DNA from: Immersiella caudata
Lineage: Eukaryota > Ascomycota > Sordariomycetes > Sordariales > Lasiosphaeriaceae
Assembly (NCBI GenBank): GCA_030512335.1
Contig: JAULSU010000002.1
Span: 5,766,001-5,830,000 of the forward strand
DNA length: 64,000 nucleotides
Reading direction: 5' to 3'
Shown here piece after piece: positions 1 to 11,065 of this stretch. Position 1 is the first letter of the stretch. Each line of letters starts with the position of its first letter. The notes under the pieces are model-generated. The model was not told where the DNA came from. It made no database searches and worked only from the letters and a program-made list of their open reading frames with translations. The translations under genes and the position numbers were made by a program.

Positions 1-2
1 AC

Positions 3-728
3 ATCATCAGCGAGCTCCACGAGATCTTGGAGCTCTACTGCGAGCTTCTTCTCGCCCGCGCTGGTTTGTTGGAAGCTCCCACATGCGATCCGGGACTCGA
101 GGAAGCCGTCAAGAGCATCATATATGCCGCGCCGAAGACGGAGATTAAAGAGCTGCATCAGGTGCGGGTGTTGCTTGCTGAGAAATTCGGAAAGGAGTTC
201 GTTCTCCACGCGATGGAAAATACCGACAACAAGGTGTCGGACAAAGTTGTCAAGAAGCTCAGCGTCACACCACCGAAGCCCGAACTTGTCACGGGGTATC
301 TGGAGGAGATTGCCAAGGCATACGGAGTCAACTGGCCAAGAAGGCATCAAGATGATCTAGGCGACCCCCCAGACTTGTTGGGAGACGATGACGACGACGA
401 CAACCCCAGCGGTGGTCAGGCTCAGAAGAACTTGGAGGCCCCTCTCGTCTCGGGAGACGATAGCGAGCTTGAGGCCAGAGCGGAACTCAGCAAGGCGACA
501 CCACCAAAGTCCTTTGGGCCTACCAGCCCCCTTCATGTCAACCCTCCGAGCCCTTCGACTGATAACATTCATCCAAAGGTGACGCTCAACTCGCAAGAGC
601 TAAAACCCATGAAGAAGGCACCTCCGGTTACTCCCTCCAAGAAGGCACCCGAACCCAAAGGTAGCATCTCCGATGGGATTCCCAACGTTGACGAGCTGGC
701 TAAGCGGTTCGCGGCCTTGAAGAGGTAG
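3..728 (+). CDS. IST1: IST1 homologue (ESCRT-III regulator), 5'-partial
   Basis: This is the 3' end of a gene that begins before the window; the frame is open from base 3 and stops with TAG at 726-728. The first ~105 visible residues are helical and match the end of the IST1 (DUF292) domain, with a typical stretch reading KVVKKLSVTPPKPELV followed by a helix ending in GVNWP. A disordered, acidic, proline-rich linker follows (DDDDDD near residue 119). The last residues, DELAKRFAALKR, fit a C-terminal MIM1 motif, the helix that binds the MIT domain of the AAA ATPase Vps4. In yeast and animals IST1 binds Did2/CHMP1 and controls Vps4 action in endosomal sorting and cytokinesis. Assignment rests on the domain tail plus the MIM. 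The start and any 5' introns lie outside the window. Confidence 0.88.
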   Translation: MISELHEILELYCELLLARAGLLEAPTCDPGLEEAVKSIIYAAPKTEIKELHQVRVLLAEKFGKEFVLHAMENTDNKVSDKVVKKLSVTPPKPELVTGYLEEIAKAYGVNWPRRHQDDLGDPPDLLGDDDDDDNPSGGQAQKNLEAPLVSGDDSELEARAELSKATPPKSFGPTSPLHVNPPSPSTDNIHPKVTLNSQELKPMKKAPPVTPSKKAPEPKGSISDGIPNVDELAKRFAALKR

Positions 729-1494
729 AGCATAGGTATGGTGAGTTCTCTCTAGTTTCCGGTAGTTGCGTCACTATTCTTTCCCAGTTAGATTAAGCTA
801 GATTCTGCGCTGGCGTTTGGTTAGGCTGTTAGCCTTGTGGCGATAGCAATTGTTTAGGAAATGTTTGATACAGCACCTTGGAGTCGTCGATTTTCACGCT
901 CCCGTGTCAAGGATACCTGGACCGCATATTCCAATGTCAAAGAGGGCTTGGGTGAAAGATCTGGACGTGAAACTAGCCATCAGGACTGAGACTTGCATTG
1001 GTTTTTGGTGAGACTACAGCCACCCCGCGGGTCTGCGAGCCTCTAGTTGTGCACAGTCCTTGGCCAGCCTGTATTCCATCTCCATGGTGATCTCTCAGAA
1101 CGCCGCACGATGATGTCGTCCGCCCTATTCTGGCCCACGCTGAATCGCAATTTTCACGAAGAAATGGAAATATGAGGAAGGTGCTACCTCTCTTCCTGTC
1201 CTTCTTCATCAAACTCAACTGGAAAGCCTAGCTGCCCTTTCTTTTTCCCTAATACCAACCGCAACACCCTACTTGCGCCTTCAGCGGTCCGCAGTCAACA
1301 CAGAATTAGCGAGTCTAACTCACACCTGGCCAGTTTACTGCAGTATCTGCTGGATCGACTATCTCGTGCGGTATACTATTTCTCTCTTTCACCCTCACCA
1401 GTATCTGCCATTGGCTCCATTCTTCTACATCACATACATCCTCCTCGACGCTTGCCCTTCTCCAAGTCACGAATTTTAACCCCTGCTCGTCAAG
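729..1494. other. Intergenic, IST1 3' flank and promoter of zinc-knuckle gene
   Basis: No supportable gene. It should hold the IST1 3' UTR and, from about 1200 on, a pyrimidine-rich leader before the ATG at 1495. ORFs here are short and have no recognisable content. Confidence 0.6.
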
Positions 1495-4274
1495 ATGGCG
1501 TCCGAAAACTGTACCTACAGGTCGAGAGTCAACTTCGACCGAGAGCGTATGGGGCTCGACTCTTTCAACGTGTTGCCGACCTACAGTCTGGAGGACGTGG
1601 TCTCCGAGACTTTCCCAGACCGGAAGCACACCGACGAGAGACGTATCTATCCTCACGTCGAGTGGTTAGCCACCAGCACAGCTGGCCTTGACAATCGCAA
1701 TGCGATGACATGGACAATGAGGGTCTGGCGCGACACACTCCTGGAGCTGGGGTACACGGTTGACACCATGGTAGCCGTGTTCCGTATCCGGCAAAAAGAA
1801 GTCTTCCTGGCACACCCAGGGCATGCCTTTTTGCTGGAACGAGCTCGTCGCGCCATGGAGGAGGCCATGGAAATCCCCGTGCCTCCTCCGAGTCCCTCGA
1901 CGTCCATGTCATCGCCGGCAACTACCGAGGCGCTGGTAGTAATTATCATCTCCGACGACGAGGAGGGCGAGATCTTTCAGGCCAGGAAGACTGGCACGTG
2001 CGCGGAGTCCGAGTCGGGGAGTGAAGATTGGCGCGGCCTAATTCTCGGGAGCAGCAAGTCTGGTGAACTCCCACACACCAACACCATGGAGCAACCGGCG
2101 GGACCCTACGTGTGCAAACGCTGCTCACTGCCTGGTAAAAAAAAACTCTCTACTTCTTTAGAAATTGCCGTTTGCTCTTATTTCTGACACTTTCTCTTTT
2201 CTCAGGGCATTTCATCCAAGATTGCCCCACCAACTTGGATCCGGCCTACGACCTCCTCCCTCCCCCGGGCTACAGGTGCGCCCTCTGCAGCAGCAAGCAG
2301 CACTTCATCACTGCTTGTCCTCGTAACACCCGCCCCGACTCAATGACCCAGCAGAGAATTTCTGCTGGAATCCTGCCTCGTTCTGACCTGTACCTGGATT
2401 CTACAACAACGGGTGTCAAAATGGCGAAGGAAAATTCGAAGGACGTTTCTGGTGGTGCCCGCGCCGCTCCTTCTCTTTCTGGAACCAGCGAGAATCGCAC
2501 CATCGGAAATTCTCGTGACCGGTCCCATTCTGGCTCAGTTCGTCGTCGCACTGCTTCTCCTTCTCGGGACAGAAATAGAAAACAACGGTCTAGATCTCCT
2601 CTCCGAGATCGTGCAAACAAAGGCAAAACCAGCAAAGCTGGATCCCGCACGGCGCCCTCCAATCTGCGGGATGGCGGTCGAACTCAAGGCTCTGCGCAGA
2701 ACCGTTACGAGCTGAGTTACGATGACGAGCCGATGGATGAAGGACGAGATGCGATTGCTCCGCAACAAGACAACTCGAACCGGAATCTGCTCCTGCCAAC
2801 CCGACACCAGGCCGAGGGTCGCCTTTCCTTCCACGATGAGGGCGACAATCATGCGTTTGGCGAGCCCAAACGCGGAAGGGGACGAGCCTCCGCTCGCGAC
2901 AGAGGTGAGAGCCCAGTGTTCATCAAGTCTAGGAAGGCTACAGGCCGGCTTTCTTTCAGCGACTACGACGAGGATGAAGTCGAAGAAGTCGAAATGGAGG
3001 ACTTCAGTTCAGCTTCAAAAGCATGTAATAGGGGCGTCTCGCACCACGCTGATTCCAGCAATGACCAGATGGCAGCTTGCCAGAGTGAGAAGCCGAAGCC
3101 GTTGTCTTTCAAGACGCCACCCAGCACCATGGCTCTTCACCCGCAGCGTCAAAATCTCATCGAGCAGGCTGCGAAGAAGCCTATCGCCAAAAAGACGGGA
3201 CCTAATTCTGCCTCTCCTGCCCTGCAGGAACAGAATATCAGAGACAATCGTCTTGAACAAGTCGTGGAGAAGCCTGTTGTCTGCCTTCCTGGATCCGGCA
3301 CAATGGCTCCTCATCCAGAGCGCCAAGGCCTCATTGACGGCAACTTCGCGCCGGCCACCCACAAATCTACTATTGTTCACGAGCTTAGTCCCAGCTCTGT
3401 ATTTCAGTCGCAGAATCAGGGTATTCATCCAGATCGTCTGAATTTCATCAAGTCTCGGTTGCCCCAGGTTGATTCTCAGCATACACCAGCTCAAGCACTG
3501 GGGCCGATCTGGAACCCTGATGGGACGTACAACCATGTCAGAAACCCGGATCCCGAGTATGGCAATCATGTCGCAGACTGGATCCACAGTGTGGTTGACG
3601 AGTTTCTCGAAGAGCACAACATCACCATGCCAGAGCCGTCCGTACCCAGTGCTGTTGCGAAGCCCCCTGCTAAGAAGGCACAAGTCCCGGCCCAGCTTCC
3701 TGGATGGATGAATGAAAAGACCAAAAAGGCGCCCGGTACTATGAAGAGTGACCTGTTGGCCGCTATTGCCAGAAAAGAAGCCGAGTCGACCACCATTGAG
3801 AAGAGAGAGGAGCCTCCTACCTCGGCAGCCACCAAGCCTGAGGAGAACCCGAACATGGCCAAGGCTCGCGATCTTCTGAAATGCAATCCCGATGTGAACA
3901 ATTGCAAGAAAGAGACGCGCTCTACTGCAATCGAGATGTGGGACGAGTCTGATTGCAGCAAACCGGAAGTCAACACAGATGGTGTCCAAGGTCACAATGA
4001 GGAGACTTCCATGGTCGGAACGGAATCATCATCTGCTGGAGTAACAAACTCTGTCCCCGCGTTGCGCAGCATTGAGGGAGCCTCTGACGTGGACTTCAAC
4101 ATGGAAACCCCTAGAAGGAACAGCCCCATTGCCGGCAACCCCCGCAAAGCCCTCGAGAATGGCAACGATAAGGCCGCCGACGAGTCTGCCACTATGGGAT
4201 CGATCGAGGCTGTGTCTCAGCCGTCTTTGAGCCAATCTCCTCCAACAATGCCAAAGGGTTCACCAACCATCTGA
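1495..4274 (+). CDS. Protein with two CCHC zinc knuckles and a long disordered tail
   Basis: Two exons, 1495-2134 and 2206-4274, give 902 aa. The 71-nt intron (GTAAAA...CTCAG) falls inside the first zinc knuckle: splicing joins CKRCSLPG to HFIQDC and restores CX2CX4HX4C near residues 207-220. A second knuckle, CALCSSKQHFITAC, lies near residues 238-251. The first ~130 residues look globular. Beyond residue ~270 the protein is disordered, with an SR/RD-rich segment (RSRSPLRDR), acidic patches, and three loose repeats of the form HPxRxxxI (codons near 3136, 3313 and 3424). Tandem CCHC knuckles usually bind single-stranded RNA or DNA, and an RS-rich tail suggests a nuclear RNA-processing role; both are inference. 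The start has a good context (AAGATGG) and an in-frame stop just upstream. I do not recognise an orthologue with a known function. Confidence 0.85.
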
Positions 4275-5080
4275 GGTGGGGACTGGCCTTCTTGTGTTGT
4301 TTGACCCCGGTAAAGGACTTGTTCCATCGGCTCTGGATTCAAGAGTATGAAGTCCATCGGCCCTTTTTGCTCGATGGCTGGATGAATTTTAATGGTACCT
4401 TGCTCGGGAGAGCCGGGTTGGCATTTGCCATGCCGCGACTTCTCGAGGATGAGGATGTCATGTGTAGGAGTTGCGGTTACAAGTGTGGGTGCGGTCAAGT
4501 CGCGAATTTAGGCTTCAGTCACAAAATGACTTGAGAAATATTTTCTATCCTTCCTGATGGGTGGTCGGTGGGATGGCCCTGTTGAAAAGACAAGCAAGGG
4601 GGTATTGCGATGTCATCCAGGGTCGCGAGGAGTCTGTGGGATGGTTGAACTCACTACATAGGGCTTAAAAGTGGCCCTGGATGCAATGGTTTTTCTTCGG
4701 CAGCAATGAGTTTGCTGAAGATGGACTTGAGGTTACGAACGGAGTTACAGGCTGCAGGCTGCTGCTCACGGTTACGAGATACCCATGTTGGAGTTAGGTT
4801 TCAGCTTTCGATTACCCTTGAGGGTTCGATAACACAGAGAGTTGTCAGGAATACATTTATTAGGATCGTTAATAGTCGTGAGCTTGCCACTGCCCCGGGT
4901 ATTCTTCCCCGTCTGTGTGACACCAGTAATGCCCATCGCTAAAGTGGGACAACACATCTCCCCTGAGCCTTATGGGATACGGCCAGCCCGCAGATCATCC
5001 GCTGCAGATCATCTCGATCACATCGACGGGTCACAACTTCCCTCCCTCTCGTGTATACCGCCGCCCTTTCAATCACCCGA
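4275..5080. other. Convergent 3' intergenic region
   Basis: This region lies between the stop of the zinc-knuckle gene and the stop of aps2 on the other strand. No ORF with family content; it presumably holds two 3' UTRs. Confidence 0.6.
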
Positions 5081-5705
5081 TCACTCCAACTTGTCCAAAT
5101 GTTCCAACCTCGTCAACACAACCTGCTTACTCGTCTCCTCAATCTCCCCTGCCAAAAACACCTCGTCCAATATCGCATACACCTTGTAGAAGTTAAACAC
5201 CAGATCCAACTCGCACACGTTGCCGAAGAAGCTGTCTAGGACTTCGACGAAGAAGTGGATCGCTTCGAGGTAGGCTAGCTCGTTATCGTTGGTGTCGACG
5301 CAGGCGCAGAAGAAGAGGCCTGCGTACCGTCGGTAGACGACTTTGTGGTTGCGGAACTCGACGAAGTTGGATTGGTATTTCTGGTCGCGGGGGGCTACGA
5401 GGCGGTGGACCTGGGGTGGTTGTCAATATACGTACTGAAGTAGGTAGCTGGTAGAAGGGGAGGTTGGGGATGGAGAGGGATGGGCGTGTGTGGATTTGTA
5501 GGTAGATAGGGGAGCACGAACTTCGCCCTTGAGCTTGATCTTTTCTTCGTCGCTGTAGGGGACGTACCACTTCGCCAGGCGGGTTTTGCCCCTGTGATGC
5601 GCCGCGGCGCGTAGGTTAGTATATTTGCATAGTTTTGGGAGGGAAAGGGTGGAATTGAGAGGGGGAAACATACTGGCGGTTCTGAATGAGAATGAACGAC
5701 AACAT
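5081..5705 (-). CDS. aps2: AP-2 adaptor complex subunit sigma
   Basis: Three exons on the minus strand: 5705-5674, 5591-5522 and 5410-5081, joining to 143 aa, the normal length for the small sigma subunit. The start [11 protein letters not shown] and the joined segment [23 protein letters not shown] are near-invariant in AP-2 sigma. The third exon carries [12 protein letters not shown] and the typical C-terminus ending HLDKLE. Intron 1 uses GTATGT...CACAG. Intron 2 uses a weak donor, GTTCGT, with acceptor CCCAG. Sigma is a core subunit of the clathrin AP-2 heterotetramer at the plasma membrane; with alpha it binds dileucine endocytic signals. The last ~46 codons switch from C-ending to G-ending codons at about 5218, without any change in protein conservation. 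Confidence 0.96.
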
Positions 5706-6246
5706 GGCTGCTGATTTGCAGCCCGCCGTGCTGCTTGTTCAATCCCAGAGTGCTGTTGCGATGCGGCGGCGTCGGGGCATCGAGGTGCTGCGATAACCAC
5801 AGATAAAGAGGTGGGGCGGGAGCTTCAGGAGGAGCTTCTCGGGGTTAGGGTTTACTGTTGCCCCTGAATGCATCCAGACCTGACCCGAACAAGGGCACAA
5901 GCATGTTCGGCTCCGGGTCACATAAGCTGGACCAGATTGTCTCGATTTATCAATTTGAAAATATACACCAGATGGGGAACAGCGCCATGCTAACGTTATC
6001 CACGACGTATGTATCCCGTTCATCCCAAAAGCCAGCCATGTGTCTAGAGTCCAGAACGCCCGCTCGCTGGTTAACAATGCCTTCCGCTTGCCAACAAATG
6101 CTCAGTGCAAGGATATCATGTCTTCCTTCGTAGAACCCCCTCATTGAGGCCCCACATAAATTCACCAGCCCCATGGGCCCCCATCTCAGATCTCCGCTTT
6201 AGACTAAAGATCCTTGCGCCGCAGAGATCTACCGCCAGGTCAACCT
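5706..6246. other. Intergenic between aps2 and MFS gene
   Basis: Holds the aps2 promoter and the 3' flank of the MFS transporter gene. I see no further gene. Confidence 0.55.
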
Positions 6247-8110
6247 CTAATCCACCGCGATAACCTTGGCCTCCTCCTGCTCGCGCTTGATAGCCTGGTG
6301 GCGAATTGTCCACAGCGTTGTCACCAGTCCCAGGCCACAGGCGCCAAGCGTGACATAATACGCATTCTTGTAGCAGTCGAGGCCATCAGGACACGAGCGG
6401 TCTCCATTTGGATCGACAATGCTGTGGTTGTCGAAAATGGTGCCATAAATGAGGTTGAAAATATTGCCCGAGACGGCGGGTGCCAGAGTCATGAAGCCCC
6501 AGTTCTGGCTTAGCCCATGAATTCCGAAAGTCTCGGCCACGATTGACGGGAAGACGCCAAAGAGGAATCCGTAGCCAAGGCCGGAAAGTCCGGAGACAAG
6601 GCCGAGAAGATGAGGGTTGGTGATGTTGACAGCGGACAGCTGCGCCATGGTGAATATCAAGCTTGCAATGACCAGGCACCAGGCGCGACTAGCACCCAGG
6701 CCCTTGACAAGGAAGTCGGATCCGATGCCTGCAGATGTCAGCCCCTGAATATTTTCAAAACTCTGCTAAGGCAAGGGACTCACCGCTCAGCAACCTGCCG
6801 ACGAAGCTGCCAATCGACAAGATGGAAACGTGCATCTGCTGCCTCTGGACAAGGAACGAATCCTTTACGGAGCTATCGTAACGCTTCCAGAGAGCGTTGA
6901 CATCATGTCCGATGTTGCTAAAACGGTCAGCTCTGCAACATACACGATCTGTGAATGCAACTTACTTGATGGTCATCAGCCCAATACCGGCCAGAATTCC
7001 CATAATGGCAAAGAGTTGCCAGAACTCGATGTCAGCGAGAAGGCGCCAGCCACGGATATCTATACGATGGGAGCGATCCATATCAACACTGTTCTGCACC
7101 AAGACATCACCCGGCAGCGACGACGTGGACGACTTCGACATGAGTGAGGACGTCTCGTCGACGTCATCGGCATCGTTTGGCGCAGGCGGAGGGGGGCGGG
7201 CCGCTTCGAGGTCGGCCTGGCTCGCGGCGCTGGCACCTTCGGGGGTCGGAAGCTCGGCTGATCCTGCCTCTCCTCCGCCCGCGACGGGCGTGGGGGACGC
7301 CGGCGTCGTATATGTGGTGGGCGTCGACATACCAGGTTCTATGGCCGGGTTGAAGCCTCCGCGGCTGGCATTGTGACGCGCCTTGCCATCCTCGGACGAT
7401 GTCCGATGCAGTTGTTGCGAGTTGGACCTAGTAAGCCCGCCCGGCAGAGCGTGGTACGCCGTGTGGGGCAGGACCCGAAGGAAAAAGAAACCGAAGAAAG
7501 TCATGAAAAAGGTCCCGGCGGCCAGAAGTCTCAGGAAAGCACTGGTGTTGCCTGGGAATATTACACTGCCGGTGACCGAGAAGAAGAAGGCGCTAAGTCC
7601 AAAGGCGGCCAGGGGAAAAGCCGTCGCCGTACCCCGGTGGTGAGGCCAGTTCAGCGCCGACGTCTTGACCGCCGCAGCGAAGGCCATGCAACCTCCAAGT
7701 CCGGTCAGGAACGAGAAGACGCACATCATTCCGACGGATCCAGCTCCTGTCTCGTAAGCAGTCGCCAATGGAACATATCCCAGACCAAGCAACAGCGAGC
7801 CGACAATGACGCCGGGTCGGGGGCCGCGATTGTCGATGAAGAGACCGATCGGGACTCCCAGTGAGTACATTCCTAGATTCCCCGCCAATCCTATCAGATT
7901 ACTCTCTGTGGTTGTGAAATGCAGCTTGTCGGCGAACTGCGGCGCCCAGGCCGAGTAGACGTACTGCGACAGGCAATGTCAGCTCTCTTCTTGACCGCAC
8001 AACTTCGGAACGCCTCTCCCAAAACCAACATTTGTGCCGCATGCTAGCGATATGAGCGTCGCGGCGACGCTTGATATCACGCGCGCGCGGTGCATCTTCC
8101 GGTCTAACAT
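6247..8110 (-). CDS. MFS transporter, nodulin-like / MCH1 type
   Basis: Four exons on the minus strand: 8110-8030, 7963-6966, 6917-6784 and 6728-6247, totalling 564 aa. Introns are 66, 48 and 55 nt and use GTTGGT, GTAAGT and GTGAGT donors. The joined N-terminus has a membrane helix running into ACGTNYVYSAWAPQFADKL, a signature of nodulin-like MFS proteins. Six helices precede a long cytosolic loop (Ser/Pro/acidic, about residues 185-285), and GLMTINNIGHDVNALW opens the second half, which has about six more helices. The architecture resembles yeast Mch1 and other monocarboxylate-transporter-like proteins; the substrate cannot be inferred. A second ATG at 8095 would shorten the protein by five residues. 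The downstream ORF alone lacks the first helix, so splicing is needed. Confidence 0.88.
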
Positions 8111-9515
8111 TGTATCGGCCGGAGCTGGGGAGTTTCGAGTCGAGGGCAAACGAGGGGGCGTGTCCTTATTGGGTCATGCCGGCGGGATGGCAGGAGCGTA
8201 GCTTCCACGGAAATCTCTGACGACGCGCGCGATAAAGGACACAATTAGGGAGAGAAAAACGTCCTGAAAATCATTGCGAGGGGGAAGTGGGAAACGCTGT
8301 CAACCTGACGTCTTATCTTGGCGATCCCCAGAGACACCCCTGTGACAGCCGCGTCCGATGATTACCCTCCAGGCTCACTGGTCTCGGTTCTAACCCTTGG
8401 CGTAACGTACCGCCGAATGCGGTGATTGGTCTGACAGCTCGCAGCCGCAGGGCCGATAAAGGAGCCGACCAGAGACAGGCTACGATAACGAAGGCCCGCA
8501 GCGAATGCCATGGACCGCTCATAAAATCGCTGGCATCGGATCACTTCTTGTCAGCCTCGCCAGGCAAAGAGAGACCTGTTGCCAGTCGTTCAGTCAGCAG
8601 TGTGGTCGTGCTGCAGGAGGGCCAGCTGATGGCCTCAGCACAGTGCATCTTGTTCCTGACTCAGGGAAGCACAACAGTCTCACAGGGCATGTGACATCCA
8701 TCCCAGGCACGAAACTGCCAGCGCTTGGTTAGAGTGGATTGGTTACGTACGAAGGGTCTGGCCAGAAGTGTCACTTTGGCCGGTGCGCGAGGTGCTGCTA
8801 CACTGTTACGCGGTGGATTCAAGGCCTTCATGGACTGTGTCAAGTTCTCTTAAAATGCTGAAAAATCCTTTTGAATTTTAACTACAGATATTTCAATGTG
8901 CTCGAGGCCTCTCAGGCGACCAGAAGGCCGATCGTAATGCGGTTGACACAACCCCGATATTGTTGAAGTGAAGGCCTGCGAAGATCTCAGTTTACATTTT
9001 CGCAGAGCCGCAGCCCTCCTCAAGGGTTCTTGTTTCCCCAAGGGACCTTATCTTTAGGATAGTGGACATGGCGGATTTCTCTGATGTCTATTTGCGCTAG
9101 AACCGTGGCTTTCGCCTCCCGTCTCAGCCCTTTTGCTCAATGCTCGAGCCTTCACACCTGTGCATCTCAGGGTCCGCGTTGCCAAGACCTCCAGCCAGCG
9201 CACTGCGAAGCGGAAGGAGCGGACCTGCATCGTCCCTTCCATGTCACGTGGCTACGGCCTGCCAAGTCAACAGGTGGCGCAGGGGACCCACAATCATTAC
9301 GCAGCACCAGCTGGTTGCGTTGACCCGCCGTTGCCCAAGATGGGGTTGCCGCCGTGACGACTTCAACCTTCAACTGACTTCTAACGCCATCGAATCGAAC
9401 ACCCACGCGACATCGCTAGGTGGAATACACACACTAACCGTTGCTATCGCACACCCAGAGCGTGGAATTACTCAGTCCAGGCCGGACCTGAAAGCGCTCG
9501 AGTGCTGTCGCTGCG
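8111..9515. other. Divergent promoter region between MFS and SERINC genes
   Basis: A 1.4-kb stretch between two divergently transcribed genes. ORFs on both strands overlap, start mostly at non-ATG codons and show no family motif. I see no gene, tRNA or repeat of note. Confidence 0.55.
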
Positions 9516-11065
9516 ATGGGCGCGCTTCTCTCGTTGCCGCTGCTGGCGGTACCCAGCATGGGCACTGTACGTTTGACTGCACCGTGCCGCATCGCAGACG
9601 ACTGACCGTATGCCCCCAGATACTATCCTTTGCTGCCAGCTGCTGCGGCGCCGCGACATGCTCCGTTGTTTGCAGCGCCTGCGGGAAATGCGGAAACAGG
9701 TAGGTAACACCGATGCGCCGCCGCGCCCGTTGCTCACCGGTCTCCAGCGTCGCAACTCGTATCGCATATGCCCTCATCCTACTCGTCAACTCGATCTTAT
9801 CATGGATAATGCTCACGAAATGGGCCATCGAGAAGCTCCAACATCTCATGCTTGACTACGTCAAGATATCCTGTGGAGACGGGGACTGTCATGGTTGGCT
9901 GGCTGTCCACCGTATCAACTTCGCACTCGGTCTCTTCCATCTCGTATTCGCCGGCCTCCTTTTGGGCGTCCACTCATCGAAGAACCCCCGCGCCGCCATC
10001 CAGAACGGCTATTGGGGGCCAAAGATCATCGCCTGGCTCTCCTTCATCGTGCTCACCTTCTTCATCCCGGATAGCTTCTTCATGTTCTGGGGCAACTACA
10101 TTTCGCTCGTCTGCGCCATGCTATTCCTTATCCTCGGTCTGGTTCTCTTGGTGGATTTAGCACACAACTGGGCCGAGTATTGCCTCATTCAGATTGAGGA
10201 TACTGACTCCAAGGTGTGGCGATTCGTCCTGATTGGCTCCACCCTCGGCATGTACCTGGCTTCGCTAGCCATGACTATCGTCCAGTACATCTTCTTCGCC
10301 GGAGGCGGGTGCTCGATGAACCAGGCCGCCATCACGATCAACCTCCTGCTCTGGATTGCCGTGTCCGCCATCTCGGTGCATCCCACCGTCCAGGAGTACA
10401 ACCCGAAGGCCGGTTTGGCGCAAGCCGCTATGGTGGCTGTTTACTGCACGTATCTAACCATGTCTGCCGTATCGATGGAACCGGATGATACCGAAGACCG
10501 CCATTGCAACCCGCTCGTACTCGGTCAAGGCACTCGCACTACCACCGTCGTTGTCGGAGCCATTGTCACGATGCTTACAGTTGCATACACCACTACCCGG
10601 GCGGCAACCCAGAGCCTCGGCCTCGGCGGAAGCGGGAAGGGGCAGATCCGACTACCCGAGGACGACGAGCATGGCCTCGTGACGACCCAGCCGAGTGCCC
10701 GACGGGAAATGCGGGCCGAGGCACTTCGCCGAGCTGTCGAGGAGGGCAGTCTTCCGGCTGATGCCCTGCTGTCGGATGATGACGATGACAGCGATGCTGG
10801 CGGCAATACGGCACATGATGATGAGCGCTCGAGCACCCAGTACAACTACACCATGTTCCACATCATCTTTTTCTTGGCCACAGCCTGGGTTGCTACGCTG
10901 CTGACCATGGACTGGGATGACAAGCGGCAGGACGATTTCGCTACAGTTGGACGGACATTGTGGGCAAGCTGGGTGAAGATTGTGAGCTCCTGGGTGTGCT
11001 ATGCTATGTACACCTGGACCCTAGTTGCACCAATTCTTCTGCCCGATCGCTTCGATGTCTCGTAA
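9516..11065 (+). CDS. TMS1: SERINC/TMS1 family membrane protein
   Basis: Three exons, 9516-9566, 9620-9699 and 9748-11065, give 482 aa. The introns are 53 and 48 nt (GTACGT...CCCAG and GTAGGT...TCCAG). The spliced N-terminus reads MGALLSLPLLAVPSMGT, then ILSFAASCCGAATC and a cysteine cluster (CSACGKC), as in SERINC proteins. About 10-11 hydrophobic helices follow, including the conserved segment WAEYCLIQIED and a final helix before LLPDRFDVS. An acidic, serine-rich loop (about residues 355-385) precedes the last two helices. Eukaryotic SERINC/TMS1 proteins sit in endomembranes and plasma membrane and have been linked to serine incorporation into lipids and to lipid scrambling. The exact fungal role is unsettled. 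The two small 5' exons are required for the canonical start. Confidence 0.94.
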
